Notes: a model not told the origin generated them from the sequence alone. 47,030 bases of DNA from UBA2108 sp002713215 (GCA_937891015.1 CALAPY010000085.1:1-47030), one strand, 5' to 3'. Shown: positions 34,161-42,682, numbered from the stretch's first letter. Numbers and translations are program-made.

Positions 34161-36122
34161 ATGAAAAGAATATTAATGTTTATTCCTATTGTACTAGGTA
34201 CAGTAGGATTAATGATCGGCTGTAACGGAGGTGGCGCTAAAAAGGCTGCACCTGCTATAACCGGTGGAAACTCACCAGCTGATGCAGCATATGTTGCTCC
34301 GGGAGAACAAGACGAGTATTACGCATTTATTTCTGGAGGATTCTCAGGGCAATTAGCAATTCATGGTCTTCCTTCTGGAAGATTGTTCAGAGTTGTTCCT
34401 GTGTATTCTGTAGACGCTGAAAAGGCTTATGGTTTCAACGAAGAAACAAAACCTATGCTAAACACATCTCATGGATTTATTCCATGGGACGATGCTCACC
34501 ATCCTGAGTTATCTCAAACTAATGGAGAAGTTGACGGTAAATGGTGTTTTATCAATGGTAATAACACGCCACGTGTAGCAAGAATTGACTTAAGTATTTT
34601 CGAAACAACAGAAATTTGTGAATTACCAAATTCTGCTGGTAATCACTCTTCTCCATTTACGACAGAGAATACCGAGTACATTGTAGCAGGAACCCGTTTT
34701 GCAGTTCCAGTTCCTCAAAAGGACATGCCAATAAACATTGCGAAAGGAAACTTTAAGGGATCATTGTCATTCATAAAAGCTAATGAGCCAGGAAATATGA
34801 AAGTTGCGTTCCAGGTACTTATGCCAGGATTTGATTATGATTTGGCACACTCTGGAAAAGGAAAATCTCACGGATGGACATTCTTTACCACATATAATAC
34901 AGAGGAAGCTTATACATTGAAAGAAGTTAACTCTTCTCAAAATGATAAAGATTTTATCGCTGCTATTAATTGGAAATTAGCTGAAAAATACTTGGCTGAA
35001 GGAAAAGGCAAAGAAGTTCCTGGTAGATATGCTCATAACTATTATGATGAAGAAACGCATACTGCTACTTCTGAAATGATTGAAACGGTAACCGTTCTTG
35101 ATCCTGCAGATTGCCCAGGTATGGTTTACTTTATGCCTTGTCCAAAATCACCTCACGGAATCGATGTAGATCCAACTGGCAGCTACATTGTAGGTGCAGG
35201 TAAATTAAGTGCTGATCTTACTGTTCACAGTTTTGATAAAATGATCGCTGCTATTGAGGCTAAAGCTTTCGACGGTGATGCCTATGGTATTCCAATCCTT
35301 CAGTTTGACGCTGTAAATGCAGGTACTGTTAGCTCTGGAGGCCTTGGACCACTCCACACTGAATTTGATGGAAAAGGTAACGCTTACACTTCTTTCTTTA
35401 TCTCTTCTGAAGTTGTAAAATGGAAATTAGAGTCTTGGGAAGTTGTTGATCGTGTACCATGCTACTATTCTATTGGTCACTTGATGATACCTGGAGGTGA
35501 TAGTAAAAAACCTTGGGCTAAGTATTTGGTTGCGTTAAACAAGATTACCAAAGATCGTTACTTACCTACAGGACCAGAGTTATGTCAAAGTGCCCAGCTT
35601 TTTGATATTTCTGGTGAAAAGATGAAATTACTTCTTGATTTTCCAACTGTTGGAGAACCTCACTATGCACAAGGTGCACATGCAGATGTTATCAAGCCTA
35701 TGAGCAAGAAAATCTTTTCTCTTGAGGAAAACAAACATCCATATGTATGTAAAACGGAAAAAGATGCTCGTGTTGAAAGAGATGGAAAAGATGTGCATAT
35801 CTACATGACAATGATTCGTAGCCACTTTGCTCCGGACAACATTGAAGGCGTAAAAGTTGGTGACAGAGTTTATTTCCACGTTACTAACCTGGAGCAAGAC
35901 TGGGATACCCCGCACGGTGTAAGTATGTTGGGAGCTCAAACCTCTGAGCTACTTATTATGCCAGGTCAAACTGAAACCTTTATATGGGAGCCTAAAGCAG
36001 AAGGTGTATGGCCATTCTACTGTACGGATTTTTGCTCTGCGCTTCACCAGGAAATGCAAGGTTATGTTCGGGTTAGTGCCGCAGGTTCTAATACTGAACT
36101 AAAATGGAGTTTGGGTGATTAA
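34161..36122 (+). CDS. nosZ: Nitrous-oxide reductase (clade II type)
   Basis: A 653-aa copper enzyme that reduces N2O to N2. The N-terminus has a Sec/lipoprotein-type signal (LMIGC, Cys21) and no twin-arginine motif, as in clade II enzymes. The beta-propeller contains DDAHHPELS (His113, His114), part of the CuZ histidine set. The CuA cupredoxin domain ends with CTDFCSALHQEM: Cys621, Cys625, His629 and Met632 fit CuA ligands. ATG 34161 is chosen over a TTG at 34152. Codon use looks typical of a highly expressed gene. Complete and apparently functional. Confidence 0.95.
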   Translation: MKRILMFIPIVLGTVGLMIGCNGGGAKKAAPAITGGNSPADAAYVAPGEQDEYYAFISGGFSGQLAIHGLPSGRLFRVVPVYSVDAEKAYGFNEETKPMLNTSHGFIPWDDAHHPELSQTNGEVDGKWCFINGNNTPRVARIDLSIFETTEICELPNSAGNHSSPFTTENTEYIVAGTRFAVPVPQKDMPINIAKGNFKGSLSFIKANEPGNMKVAFQVLMPGFDYDLAHSGKGKSHGWTFFTTYNTEEAYTLKEVNSSQNDKDFIAAINWKLAEKYLAEGKGKEVPGRYAHNYYDEETHTATSEMIETVTVLDPADCPGMVYFMPCPKSPHGIDVDPTGSYIVGAGKLSADLTVHSFDKMIAAIEAKAFDGDAYGIPILQFDAVNAGTVSSGGLGPLHTEFDGKGNAYTSFFISSEVVKWKLESWEVVDRVPCYYSIGHLMIPGGDSKKPWAKYLVALNKITKDRYLPTGPELCQSAQLFDISGEKMKLLLDFPTVGEPHYAQGAHADVIKPMSKKIFSLEENKHPYVCKTEKDARVERDGKDVHIYMTMIRSHFAPDNIEGVKVGDRVYFHVTNLEQDWDTPHGVSMLGAQTSELLIMPGQTETFIWEPKAEGVWPFYCTDFCSALHQEMQGYVRVSAAGSNTELKWSLGD

Positions 36123-36136
36123 CACCTGAGAGAGAA

Positions 36137-36222
36137 GGAGCGTTTCGACATTCATAAGCAATATTGAAGTAGAATAACAATTGATACCTTGTCATCTCTA
36201 CAATAGTCGGCGCTCCTTTTTT
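36137..36222 (+). terminator. Long-range stem with T-run after nosZ
   Basis: GGAGCG (36137-36142) pairs with CGCTCC (36211-36216), and inside it CGAC (36146-36149) pairs with GTCG (36206-36209), leaving a 56-base loop. Six T follow. This is a probable terminator or attenuator between nosZ and the accessory genes. Confidence 0.55.
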
Positions 36223-36261
36223 CTTCTTATTCGTTATTAAACATAATTAAATTAAATCAAG

Positions 36262-36286
36262 TACGGAACCCAATAAGGGTTCCGTA
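36262..36286 (+). repeat. Perfect 10-bp hairpin between nosZ and accessory genes
   Basis: TACGGAACCC and GGGTTCCGTA are exact reverse complements around AATAA. No T-run follows. It may be an operator, an mRNA-stabilising hairpin or a processing site. Confidence 0.6.
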
Positions 36287-36316
36287 TTCGGTTATAATAA
36301 ACAAAACCCCGTCAAA

Positions 36317-36898
36317 ATGTTAAAGCAAATTCCCCGATTATGTATGTTGCTAACCATCCCTTTAACCTTGCAACTTTTCTTCTTTCCTCTGTGGCAAATT
36401 ACGCTGGAAGCACCGCAATATCCAGAGGGCATAACCATGTACATCTGGATCAATAAAATTACGGGAAGTTCAGAATTTACGCTGCAAAATATTAATATTC
36501 TCAATCACTACATTGGAATGAAATATATTGAACCAGACTCTATTCCTGAGCTCACCTATTTCCCCTATGTAATTGGATTTTTGGTATTTCTTGAGATTAT
36601 TGCTGTAATTATTCGAAACAAATGGTTTTACCTTGGAATTGGAGCTTTAGTGTTTGCTATGGCTTGTTTGGGCCTATACGATTTCTATTTGTGGGAGTAC
36701 GATTACGGACACAATTTGGATCCCAATGCACCCATTAAAGTACCTGGGATGGTTTATCAACCTCCTCTAATAGGAAGCAAAATGTTACTTAATTTTAACG
36801 CAATTTCTCTGCCTGCCACCGGTGGATATTTATTCTTATTAGGAAATGTCTTTGGATTTTTAAGTTTTGTGACTTATCCATTGAAAAAAAGAAAGTAA
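36317..36898 (+). CDS. Four-helix membrane protein of the nos cluster
   Basis: A 193-aa inner-membrane protein with about four helices: one at residues 10-27, two between 78 and 118, and one near 163-185. Between the last two is a conserved-looking polar loop (DFYLWEYDYGHNLDPNAPIK) with acidic and aromatic residues. I do not recognise a named family. Its place between nosZ and nosL, with a TAATG overlap to nosL, suggests a role in NosZ maturation or electron supply, for example as a quinol- or copper-linked membrane component. Confidence 0.8.
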   Translation: MLKQIPRLCMLLTIPLTLQLFFFPLWQITLEAPQYPEGITMYIWINKITGSSEFTLQNINILNHYIGMKYIEPDSIPELTYFPYVIGFLVFLEIIAVIIRNKWFYLGIGALVFAMACLGLYDFYLWEYDYGHNLDPNAPIKVPGMVYQPPLIGSKMLLNFNAISLPATGGYLFLLGNVFGFLSFVTYPLKKRK

Positions 36899-37320
36899 TG
36901 CGTAAAGTTATTTTTGCCATTGGAGTCATCACTCTCGTCGTTTCATGTTCGGTTGAACCACAGCCCATTAATTACAACCTGGATGTTTGCTCTCATTGCA
37001 AAATGCAAATTACCGATTCCAGATACGGTACTGAAATTGTTACCGCAAAAGGAAAAGCCTTCAAGTTCGATTCGTTTGAATGTTTGATTGATTATTCCAA
37101 GGAAAGCGAAGTTGAGGTAGGACAGTTCATGGTTACTTCTTTCGATCAACCCAATGTATTAATAAACGGAAAGGAAAGTTGGGTTATTAAATGTGAGAAA
37201 ATGCCAAGCCCCATGGGACGGTATCTAACGGTTTTTAAAACTCAGGATGCTGCCCAATCGGTCATTGACGAATTGGGAGGTGAAATGCTTCCATTTGATG
37301 AAGCCTTAGATCAGTTTTAA
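36898..37320 (+). CDS. nosL: NosL-like copper chaperone lipoprotein
   Basis: A 140-aa protein with a lipoprotein signal (LVVSC, Cys17) and the NosL copper site CSHCKM (Cys31, Cys34, Met36). FDSFECLIDY in the middle is also typical of the family. NosL delivers Cu(I) to apo-NosZ in the periplasm. It overlaps both neighbours by one base (TAATG), so translation of the accessory genes is coupled. Confidence 0.92.
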   Translation: MRKVIFAIGVITLVVSCSVEPQPINYNLDVCSHCKMQITDSRYGTEIVTAKGKAFKFDSFECLIDYSKESEVEVGQFMVTSFDQPNVLINGKESWVIKCEKMPSPMGRYLTVFKTQDAAQSVIDELGGEMLPFDEALDQF

Positions 37321-38552
37321 TGATGAGGCCGCTAATTACTTCCTTTTTTTTGTTGCTGTTGACTTCACTTTATGCGAAGGAAATTCAGCTTTGCAAAAGT
37401 TGTAAAGTAAAGACTTTGTCAGAGGCTGTTTCCAGCGCATCTCCTCATGATATTATTCGGGTTAAAAAAGGAATATATCCGACCGTAGGAGTTGAAATAA
37501 CAAAGCCATTGTCATTGATTGGAGAAGAGGGTGCTGTTCTCGATGCTGAAGGAGGTGCCGAAATTATTACCATCCATTCCGATTCTGTAGAAATTTCAGG
37601 CCTTACCCTGCGTAATGTGGCAACGAGCTATATAAAGGATTGGGCTGCAATTAGTACGGATAGAGTCAAGTATTGCAAAATTCAGAATAACAAAATTGAA
37701 AACTCATTTTTTGGAGTTTATTTCAGAAAGAGTTCAAACTGCGAAATATCCAATAATGTAATTATCGGCGAAGCAGTTAAAGAAATGAGCAGCGGAAACG
37801 CAATTCAACTTTGGTATTGCGATAGCATGCTTATAGAAAATAACATTGTAAGAAAACACCGGGACGGTATATATTTCGAGTTTGTCAAGAATAGTATTAT
37901 AAGGGATAATTATAGTGAAGGTAACGTCCGTTATGGATTACATTTTATGTTTTCGGACCGAAACAGATACTTGGCAAATACGTTTGAAAACAATGGATCA
38001 GGGGTGGCAGTAATGTATGGAAAGGAGATTGAGATGGATAATAATACATTCATCAATAATTGGGGACCTGCCTCATTTGGTCTGCTTCTCAAGGAAATAA
38101 CCGACGGTAAAATCACCAGCAATAAATTTAAGAAAAACACGACCGGAATATTTGGCGAAGGTGCTTCGCGAATGATCATCAAGAACAACCGTTTTGAAAG
38201 CAACGGTTGGGCTATGAAAGTGTTGAGCAGTTGTGTGGATAATGTGGTTTCTGATAATGATTTTGTGTCCAACAGTTTTAGCGTCTTTACCAATTCGCCA
38301 AGAAATTACAATGAGTTTAAAAGAAACTACTGGAGCGAGTATAACGGATACGATTTGGATCACGATGGATTTGGTGATATTCCTCATCGTCCGGTAAGTT
38401 TATTTACCTATATCGTTGAACAATGCGAACCTACTTTATTATTGATGAGAAGTAATTTTATAGGATTGCTTGAGTTGGCTGAGAAGGCAGCTCCCTCTTT
38501 GACACCTGAAAACTTAGTAGACAAACAACCTAGAATGAAACCACTATGGTAA
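37320..38552 (+). CDS. nosD: NosD, periplasmic beta-helix maturation protein
   Basis: A 410-aa protein with a signal peptide (residues 1-19, FFLLLLTSLYAK). The body is a right-handed parallel beta-helix with repeats such as NKIENSFFGVYF, NNIVRKHRDGIYFEF and NRYLANTFENNGSGVAV. NosD works with NosF and NosY to provide sulfur for the CuZ cluster of NosZ. Length and order are as usual for the family. It overlaps nosF by seven bases. Confidence 0.93.
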   Translation: MMRPLITSFFLLLLTSLYAKEIQLCKSCKVKTLSEAVSSASPHDIIRVKKGIYPTVGVEITKPLSLIGEEGAVLDAEGGAEIITIHSDSVEISGLTLRNVATSYIKDWAAISTDRVKYCKIQNNKIENSFFGVYFRKSSNCEISNNVIIGEAVKEMSSGNAIQLWYCDSMLIENNIVRKHRDGIYFEFVKNSIIRDNYSEGNVRYGLHFMFSDRNRYLANTFENNGSGVAVMYGKEIEMDNNTFINNWGPASFGLLLKEITDGKITSNKFKKNTTGIFGEGASRMIIKNNRFESNGWAMKVLSSCVDNVVSDNDFVSNSFSVFTNSPRNYNEFKRNYWSEYNGYDLDHDGFGDIPHRPVSLFTYIVEQCEPTLLLMRSNFIGLLELAEKAAPSLTPENLVDKQPRMKPLW

Positions 38553-39307
38553 TTCATGTAGAAAACATACAGAAGAGTTTTGGAAAACAGGAGGTCCTGA
38601 AAGGAATTGATTTGGATTTTTTTGAAGGGCAGATCTATTCCATTTTGGGTCCCAACGGATCTGGTAAAACCACTTTTATGAAATCGATTTTGGGTTTGGT
38701 TAAACCCAACAACGGAAAAATTATGGTGGGTGGCAGCGATGGAATGAAAGATCATGAATACCGGTCAAACATTGGCTACGTTCCACAAATCGCTCGTTTT
38801 CCTGAGAATTTAAAAGTTAATGAAGTAATTGATCTGGTAACTAGTATTCGCAAGCAACCATCATTTCCCCAGGAATTTGTTGAATTGTTTCAAATTGAAA
38901 GTTTCCTAAACCAACGACTAAAAAACCTGAGTGGTGGCACGCGTCAAAAAGTAAATTTGGTATTGGCATTAATGTTCAAATCTGACATCTTAATCCTGGA
39001 CGAACCAACTACTGGTTTGGACCCGATTAATACCATTCGATTAAAAGAACTTTTGTTGCAATTAAAATCAGAGGGGAAGACAATTATAGTTACCACGCAC
39101 ATCCTGCATTTGGCTGAAGAACTGTCCGATGACATCATATTCTTGTTAGAGGGTCATGTAAAATATCACGGGTCAACGGATCGACTTTTAAAATTATCGC
39201 ACACTAAGAATTTGGAAGAGGCCATTGCAGCAATATTACAGGGAGAGATCGATTCAGAAGAAGAAACTCCAGTTGTGAACATTTATAATCGAAAGAAGAA
39301 TGCTTAG
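38546..39307 (+). CDS. nosF: NosF, ABC transporter ATPase
   Basis: A 253-aa ABC ATPase: Walker A GPNGSGKTT (35-43), signature LSGGTRQK, Walker B DILILDEPTTGLDP and H-loop TTHIL. With NosY it forms the inner-membrane transporter that acts with NosD in CuZ assembly. Its start lies inside nosD and its end overlaps nosY by eight bases. Confidence 0.93.
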   Translation: MVIHVENIQKSFGKQEVLKGIDLDFFEGQIYSILGPNGSGKTTFMKSILGLVKPNNGKIMVGGSDGMKDHEYRSNIGYVPQIARFPENLKVNEVIDLVTSIRKQPSFPQEFVELFQIESFLNQRLKNLSGGTRQKVNLVLALMFKSDILILDEPTTGLDPINTIRLKELLLQLKSEGKTIIVTTHILHLAEELSDDIIFLLEGHVKYHGSTDRLLKLSHTKNLEEAIAAILQGEIDSEEETPVVNIYNRKKNA

Positions 39308-40079
39308 TGTATTTAAATATTGCCTGTTTGACCTGCTGCGCAGCAGATGGAGTATTGTATATACCTTGTTCTATTTGTTGAGTTCTGCTTCATTGCTTTA
39401 TTTCTCCAATTCGGCAACAAATGCGGTGGCCAGCCTCATGAATATTGTCTTATTTATAACTCCACTTGTTTCCCTTTTACTAGGAGTAATTTACTTCTAT
39501 CAAAACCGGGATTTTGCTGAACTGTTGTTGGCTCAGCCCATTCGAAGAAGCCAATATTTTTATGGGAATTATTTTGGGCTGTCCCTATCGCTGGTCATAA
39601 ACCTGCTGGTAGGGTTTGGACTTCCGATGTTATTCATTGGCAATGGCCTTCAAATTTTGCAGGAGTTATCCATTGTTCTACTGGCTGGGGTAATGCTTAC
39701 ACTTATTTTTTCGGCGCTCGCCTTACTTATTACCTTAAGAAATGAAAATAGGGTGCTGGGTTTTGGGTATGCGATTGTGGTCTGGTTATTTTTCGCTGTG
39801 ATCTACGATGGTTTGTTCCTCATTCTTTTATTGTGGTTTAATGATTATCCCCTGGAAAAATTCGCTATGATAGGCACGGTATTAAATCCAATGGACCTGA
39901 GTAGAGTAATGATTCTATTGAAACTGGATTTGTCTGCTCTAATGGGCTTTACTGGTGCATCATTTCGTCAGTTTTTTGGTTCTACGGCAGGATTCTTCGT
40001 TTCTTTGTCTTCGGCATTAATTTGGATAACACTTCCTTTGTATTTATTAATTAGAAAAGGCAATACAAAAGATTTTTAA
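39300..40079 (+). CDS. nosY: NosY, ABC transporter permease
   Basis: A 259-aa inner-membrane protein with six hydrophobic segments and the ABC-2 permease layout. The motif YFYQNRDFAELLLAQPIRR in the first loop is typical of NosY. It is the membrane partner of NosF. It ends three bases before the Rrf2 regulator gene. Confidence 0.92.
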   Translation: MLSVFKYCLFDLLRSRWSIVYTLFYLLSSASLLYFSNSATNAVASLMNIVLFITPLVSLLLGVIYFYQNRDFAELLLAQPIRRSQYFYGNYFGLSLSLVINLLVGFGLPMLFIGNGLQILQELSIVLLAGVMLTLIFSALALLITLRNENRVLGFGYAIVVWLFFAVIYDGLFLILLLWFNDYPLEKFAMIGTVLNPMDLSRVMILLKLDLSALMGFTGASFRQFFGSTAGFFVSLSSALIWITLPLYLLIRKGNTKDF

Positions 40080-40082
40080 ACC

Positions 40083-40526
40083 ATGAAAATTTCAAAGACG
40101 TCTCAATATGCTATACGTGCTTTGATTTACATTAACCAAAAGTCCATAACAAGCTCAGACCCTATTAGTATTAAAGAGATAGCTAAAGGGATAAATTCAC
40201 CTGAACACTTTACCGCCAAACTGCTACAGCCGCTTACTAAGAATAAAATTTTAGCTTCCGTCAAAGGTCCGGGCGGTGGATTTTTAGTAAATGAGATTAC
40301 CGGAGGAGTAACCATTCGAACAGTTGTTGAAATTATTGAAGGAGAAGATTTTTTTTCAGATTGTTTTTTGGGACTGCCAGGTTGTTCCGATGAAAAACCA
40401 TGTCCTGCACATTTTTCATATGTAAGTTTAAAACAACAAACGATGGAGCTTTTTGATGGGCTAACTATCAATACGTTAACGGCCAGTCTGGAGAGTAATA
40501 AAGACCTGTTTAGTATATTCGGCTAA
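40083..40526 (+). CDS. Rrf2 family regulator with three cysteines
   Basis: A 147-aa winged-helix protein: MKISKTSQYAIRALIYI at the start and GPGGGFLV at residues 62-69 are standard for Rrf2. Cys94, Cys101 and Cys107 (spacing CX6CX5C) are placed like the Fe-S ligands of NsrR and IscR, which use CX5CX5C. A Fe-S cluster that senses NO, oxygen or redox state is therefore likely. As last gene of the nos operon it probably controls the operon. It converges with the arsenic operon with 20 bases between. Confidence 0.9.
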   Translation: MKISKTSQYAIRALIYINQKSITSSDPISIKEIAKGINSPEHFTAKLLQPLTKNKILASVKGPGGGFLVNEITGGVTIRTVVEIIEGEDFFSDCFLGLPGCSDEKPCPAHFSYVSLKQQTMELFDGLTINTLTASLESNKDLFSIFG

Positions 40527-40546
40527 GCTTCTTTCTTCTGAATTCC

Positions 40547-41260
40547 TTAACGCTTTGGTCTTACGATGATTTCACTTATTGCTACATTTAAGGGCTGTTC
40601 TATGCAATGGATGATTTGTTCAGCAACTACCGTTGGGTCAAGGCCTCCCGCAAAATATTTCTTTAAGTCATCAATCATCTCTTCGTTGCTTGTGTTGTCG
40701 ACAAAAGGTGTATCCACTGCACCGGGAGAAATTGTAGTTATTTTGAGTTGTTTGCCAAGTTCCAGGTGCAAGGACTTACTTATTGCGCCTACGGCATGTT
40801 TGGTAGCTGAATATACCCCTGAATTTTGAAACACCTGATGTGCCGCAACCGAAGCAACATTAATGATTTGTCCATCAACACTGTTTTTTAGCAACGGTAA
40901 TCCGTAGTGAAGGCAATTGACCACTCCTTTAATATTCACATCAATCATGGTGTGCCACTCGTTCAATTTGGCATCATCAATTGGATCGAAGTAACCCACA
41001 CCGGCATTATTTATTAAAACATCAAGTCCGCCAAATTTTTCTTGAATGGTTTTGAAAGCGGATTCTATCTGATTGGTATCGGTAACATCGGTTTCAAGAA
41101 CTAAAACGGGGCATTCCAACTCTTTAGCAATGGCATTCAGCTTACCTGCGTTTCTAGCCATTAGTACCAGCATGTGAGGTGAATGAGAAAGAGCCCTGGC
41201 CGAAGCCTCTCCAATGCCGCTACTTGCCCCGGTGAGTGCGATAACTTTTTTCAGTTTCAT
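40547..41260 (-). CDS. Short-chain dehydrogenase/reductase (SDR)
   Basis: A 237-aa Rossmann oxidoreductase: TGASSGIG at residues 10-17 (cofactor loop), NNAG at 84-87, Ser137, and the catalytic YSATK at 150-154. ARNAGK after the second strand suggests NADP(H) preference. The classical SDR type resembles YdfG-like enzymes that reduce hydroxy acids or carbonyls. It is the last gene of the arsenic operon, nine bases after arsC, an uncommon member of such operons. Substrate unknown. Confidence 0.9.
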   Translation of the reverse strand: MKLKKVIALTGASSGIGEASARALSHSPHMLVLMARNAGKLNAIAKELECPVLVLETDVTDTNQIESAFKTIQEKFGGLDVLINNAGVGYFDPIDDAKLNEWHTMIDVNIKGVVNCLHYGLPLLKNSVDGQIINVASVAAHQVFQNSGVYSATKHAVGAISKSLHLELGKQLKITTISPGAVDTPFVDNTSNEEMIDDLKKYFAGGLDPTVVAEQIIHCIEQPLNVAISEIIVRPKR

Positions 41261-41269
41261 GAAACAATA

Positions 41270-41686
41270 TTAAAGTTGATCCAGGAAGTTTTGCGAAAAA
41301 CCTCGAATCTTATTTCTGATTCTGTCGAATTCTTGGGCCCTGTCATCTCCGGCTAACGTTGCTTTACTCGGATCTTCAAAGTTTTGATGAATCCTTAAAA
41401 CTTTTCCCGGAAAGTAGGGGCAACGTTCATTGGCGTTATCGCATACGGTTATAACAACGTCAAAATCTATGTCCATATAATCGGACATTAGGTTACTGGT
41501 ATGGTCCGAAATATCAATTCCGTCGCGTTTCATCGATTCAACTGCGTCTTGATTCAAACCATGTGTTTCCACACCGGCGCTCAACACATTAATTTTTCCT
41601 TTGCCTAAAGCTTTAAGATAGCCATGAGCCATTTGGCTTCTACACGAATTTCCCGTGCAAAGAACTAATACATTTTTCATAGCCAT
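41270..41686 (-). CDS. arsC: Arsenate reductase, thioredoxin-coupled (ArsC)
   Basis: A 138-aa member of the low-molecular-weight phosphatase fold. The P-loop CTGNSCR gives CX5R (Cys10 to Arg16), and Cys82 and Cys89 lie in VCDNANERCP. These three cysteines are at the same numbers as in the well-studied pI258 ArsC. It reduces As(V) to As(III) with thioredoxin. ATG 41680 is an alternative start two codons later. It follows the arsI-like gene by three bases. Confidence 0.93.
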   Translation of the reverse strand: MAMKNVLVLCTGNSCRSQMAHGYLKALGKGKINVLSAGVETHGLNQDAVESMKRDGIDISDHTSNLMSDYMDIDFDVVITVCDNANERCPYFPGKVLRIHQNFEDPSKATLAGDDRAQEFDRIRNKIRGFSQNFLDQL

Positions 41687-41689
41687 TTA

Positions 41690-42199
41690 CTAGCAGCAGC
41701 CTGACCCCGGCTCACAAACTTCTTCGTTCTTGGCTGCAAGGTCCACCAACCTTATTTTCTTTTTGTCATCTGTAGGCATGCAACATTGGCTCGATTCGCC
41801 ATTAGAATACCTGGGATCATTGAATTCCACATCTTTATGAAAAAAGTACACTTCCCATTGATATCCATTCGGATCGGTTACCCAAAATTTGTCCTGACTG
41901 GCATAGCAACAATTCGTTCCCATTTCTTCTAGAATTTTTAGCCCGGCATTATTGGTTGCGGTCAAACGTTTCCGAAGCTCCTCTTCCGATTCTATTTGTA
42001 TTCCCAGGTGACCGAAAGCAGGACTTACTTTTTCTTGATTTTCAACAAACGAAATGATCAGAGAAGGTTCCTCCAATTCAAATTTGACATAATCGGGTTT
42101 AACCTTATTCGCTTTTTGATTAAAAAACGATTCGTAGAACTTTGCGGTGTCATTTATGTCTTTTACATAAAGACTAACGTGCATTCTTGGAAATTTCAT
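41690..42199 (-). CDS. arsI: ArsI/CadI-type glyoxalase-fold protein
   Basis: About 169 aa, vicinal-oxygen-chelate fold. His7, His64 and Glu116 (in WEVYF) are at the positions of the Fe(II) ligands in ArsI, and the paired Cys97-Cys98 in MGTNCCYASQDKFWV match the As(III)-binding pair. ArsI enzymes cleave the C-As bond of methylated or aromatic As(III) compounds. The tail carries more cysteines (QCCMPTD and CEPGSGCC), which could bind metal. The ATG at 42199 is preferred to a TTG at 42217 overlapping arsR. Second gene of the arsenic operon. Confidence 0.85.
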   Translation of the reverse strand: MKFPRMHVSLYVKDINDTAKFYESFFNQKANKVKPDYVKFELEEPSLIISFVENQEKVSPAFGHLGIQIESEEELRKRLTATNNAGLKILEEMGTNCCYASQDKFWVTDPNGYQWEVYFFHKDVEFNDPRYSNGESSQCCMPTDDKKKIRLVDLAAKNEEVCEPGSGCC

Positions 42200-42207
42200 A
42201 TTACTTT

Positions 42208-42537
42208 CTAACAACAATTATTTTCAATTTGGAAGTGATTAAATAGTTGGTTCAATCGGTTACTGGATTTTTCCCAAACCTCTTCATTGATACAATAACA
42301 TACGCTGGTACCTTCAATGGAGCCCTTAATTAAACCAACTGATTTGAGTTCCTTTAGGTGTTGGCTTACCGTAGACTGGCTCAGTGGTAGTTGATCAACT
42401 ATATTTCCGGTAATGCAGGTTTTGGACGAAATTAAATATTCAAGTATTGCAACTCTTGCCGGATGACCTATTGCCTTGGCGATGGATGCTATTGCATTTT
42501 GCTCGGCAGTGAATTCCTCAGTTTTTGTTAATCCCAT
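42208..42537 (-). CDS. arsR: ArsR family metalloregulator
   Basis: A 109-aa winged-helix repressor; LPLSQSTVSQHLKELKSVGLI (50-70) is the DNA-recognition region. Cysteines are at 41, 80, 82 and 108-109. There is no classical ELCVCD motif, so the As(III) site probably uses Cys80-x-Cys82, Cys41 and the C-terminal CC. It should repress its own operon from the palindrome ten bases upstream and release it on As(III) binding. First gene of the operon. Confidence 0.9.
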   Translation of the reverse strand: MGLTKTEEFTAEQNAIASIAKAIGHPARVAILEYLISSKTCITGNIVDQLPLSQSTVSQHLKELKSVGLIKGSIEGTSVCYCINEEVWEKSSNRLNQLFNHFQIENNCC

Positions 42538-42546
42538 TATATTTAT

Positions 42547-42566
42547 TTATTGCAATATTACGATAA
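42547..42566 (-). promoter_or_regulatory. ArsR operator (imperfect palindrome)
   Basis: TTATTGCAAT and ATTACGATAA are complementary at eight of ten positions without a spacer. The minus strand contains TAATATTG, a -7-like element with one mismatch, inside the palindrome. Position ten bases from the arsR start fits repression of the arsenic operon. Confidence 0.55.
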
Positions 42567-42682
42567 AGAAATTCAACTTTTTTAAAAACATGAGCGTTTT
42601 AAGAATCTTTTGGTTTTAGTTGATTGGAAATTACTGATAAATCTCAATTTTTGAACCTCTTTTAACGAAGAAAACCGGTTCA

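Noticed and set aside
37931..38387. Overlapping minus-strand open frames of 104 and 120 codons
   Set aside because: Both are antisense to the beta-helix repeats of nosD, whose regular codon pattern leaves long open frames on the other strand.
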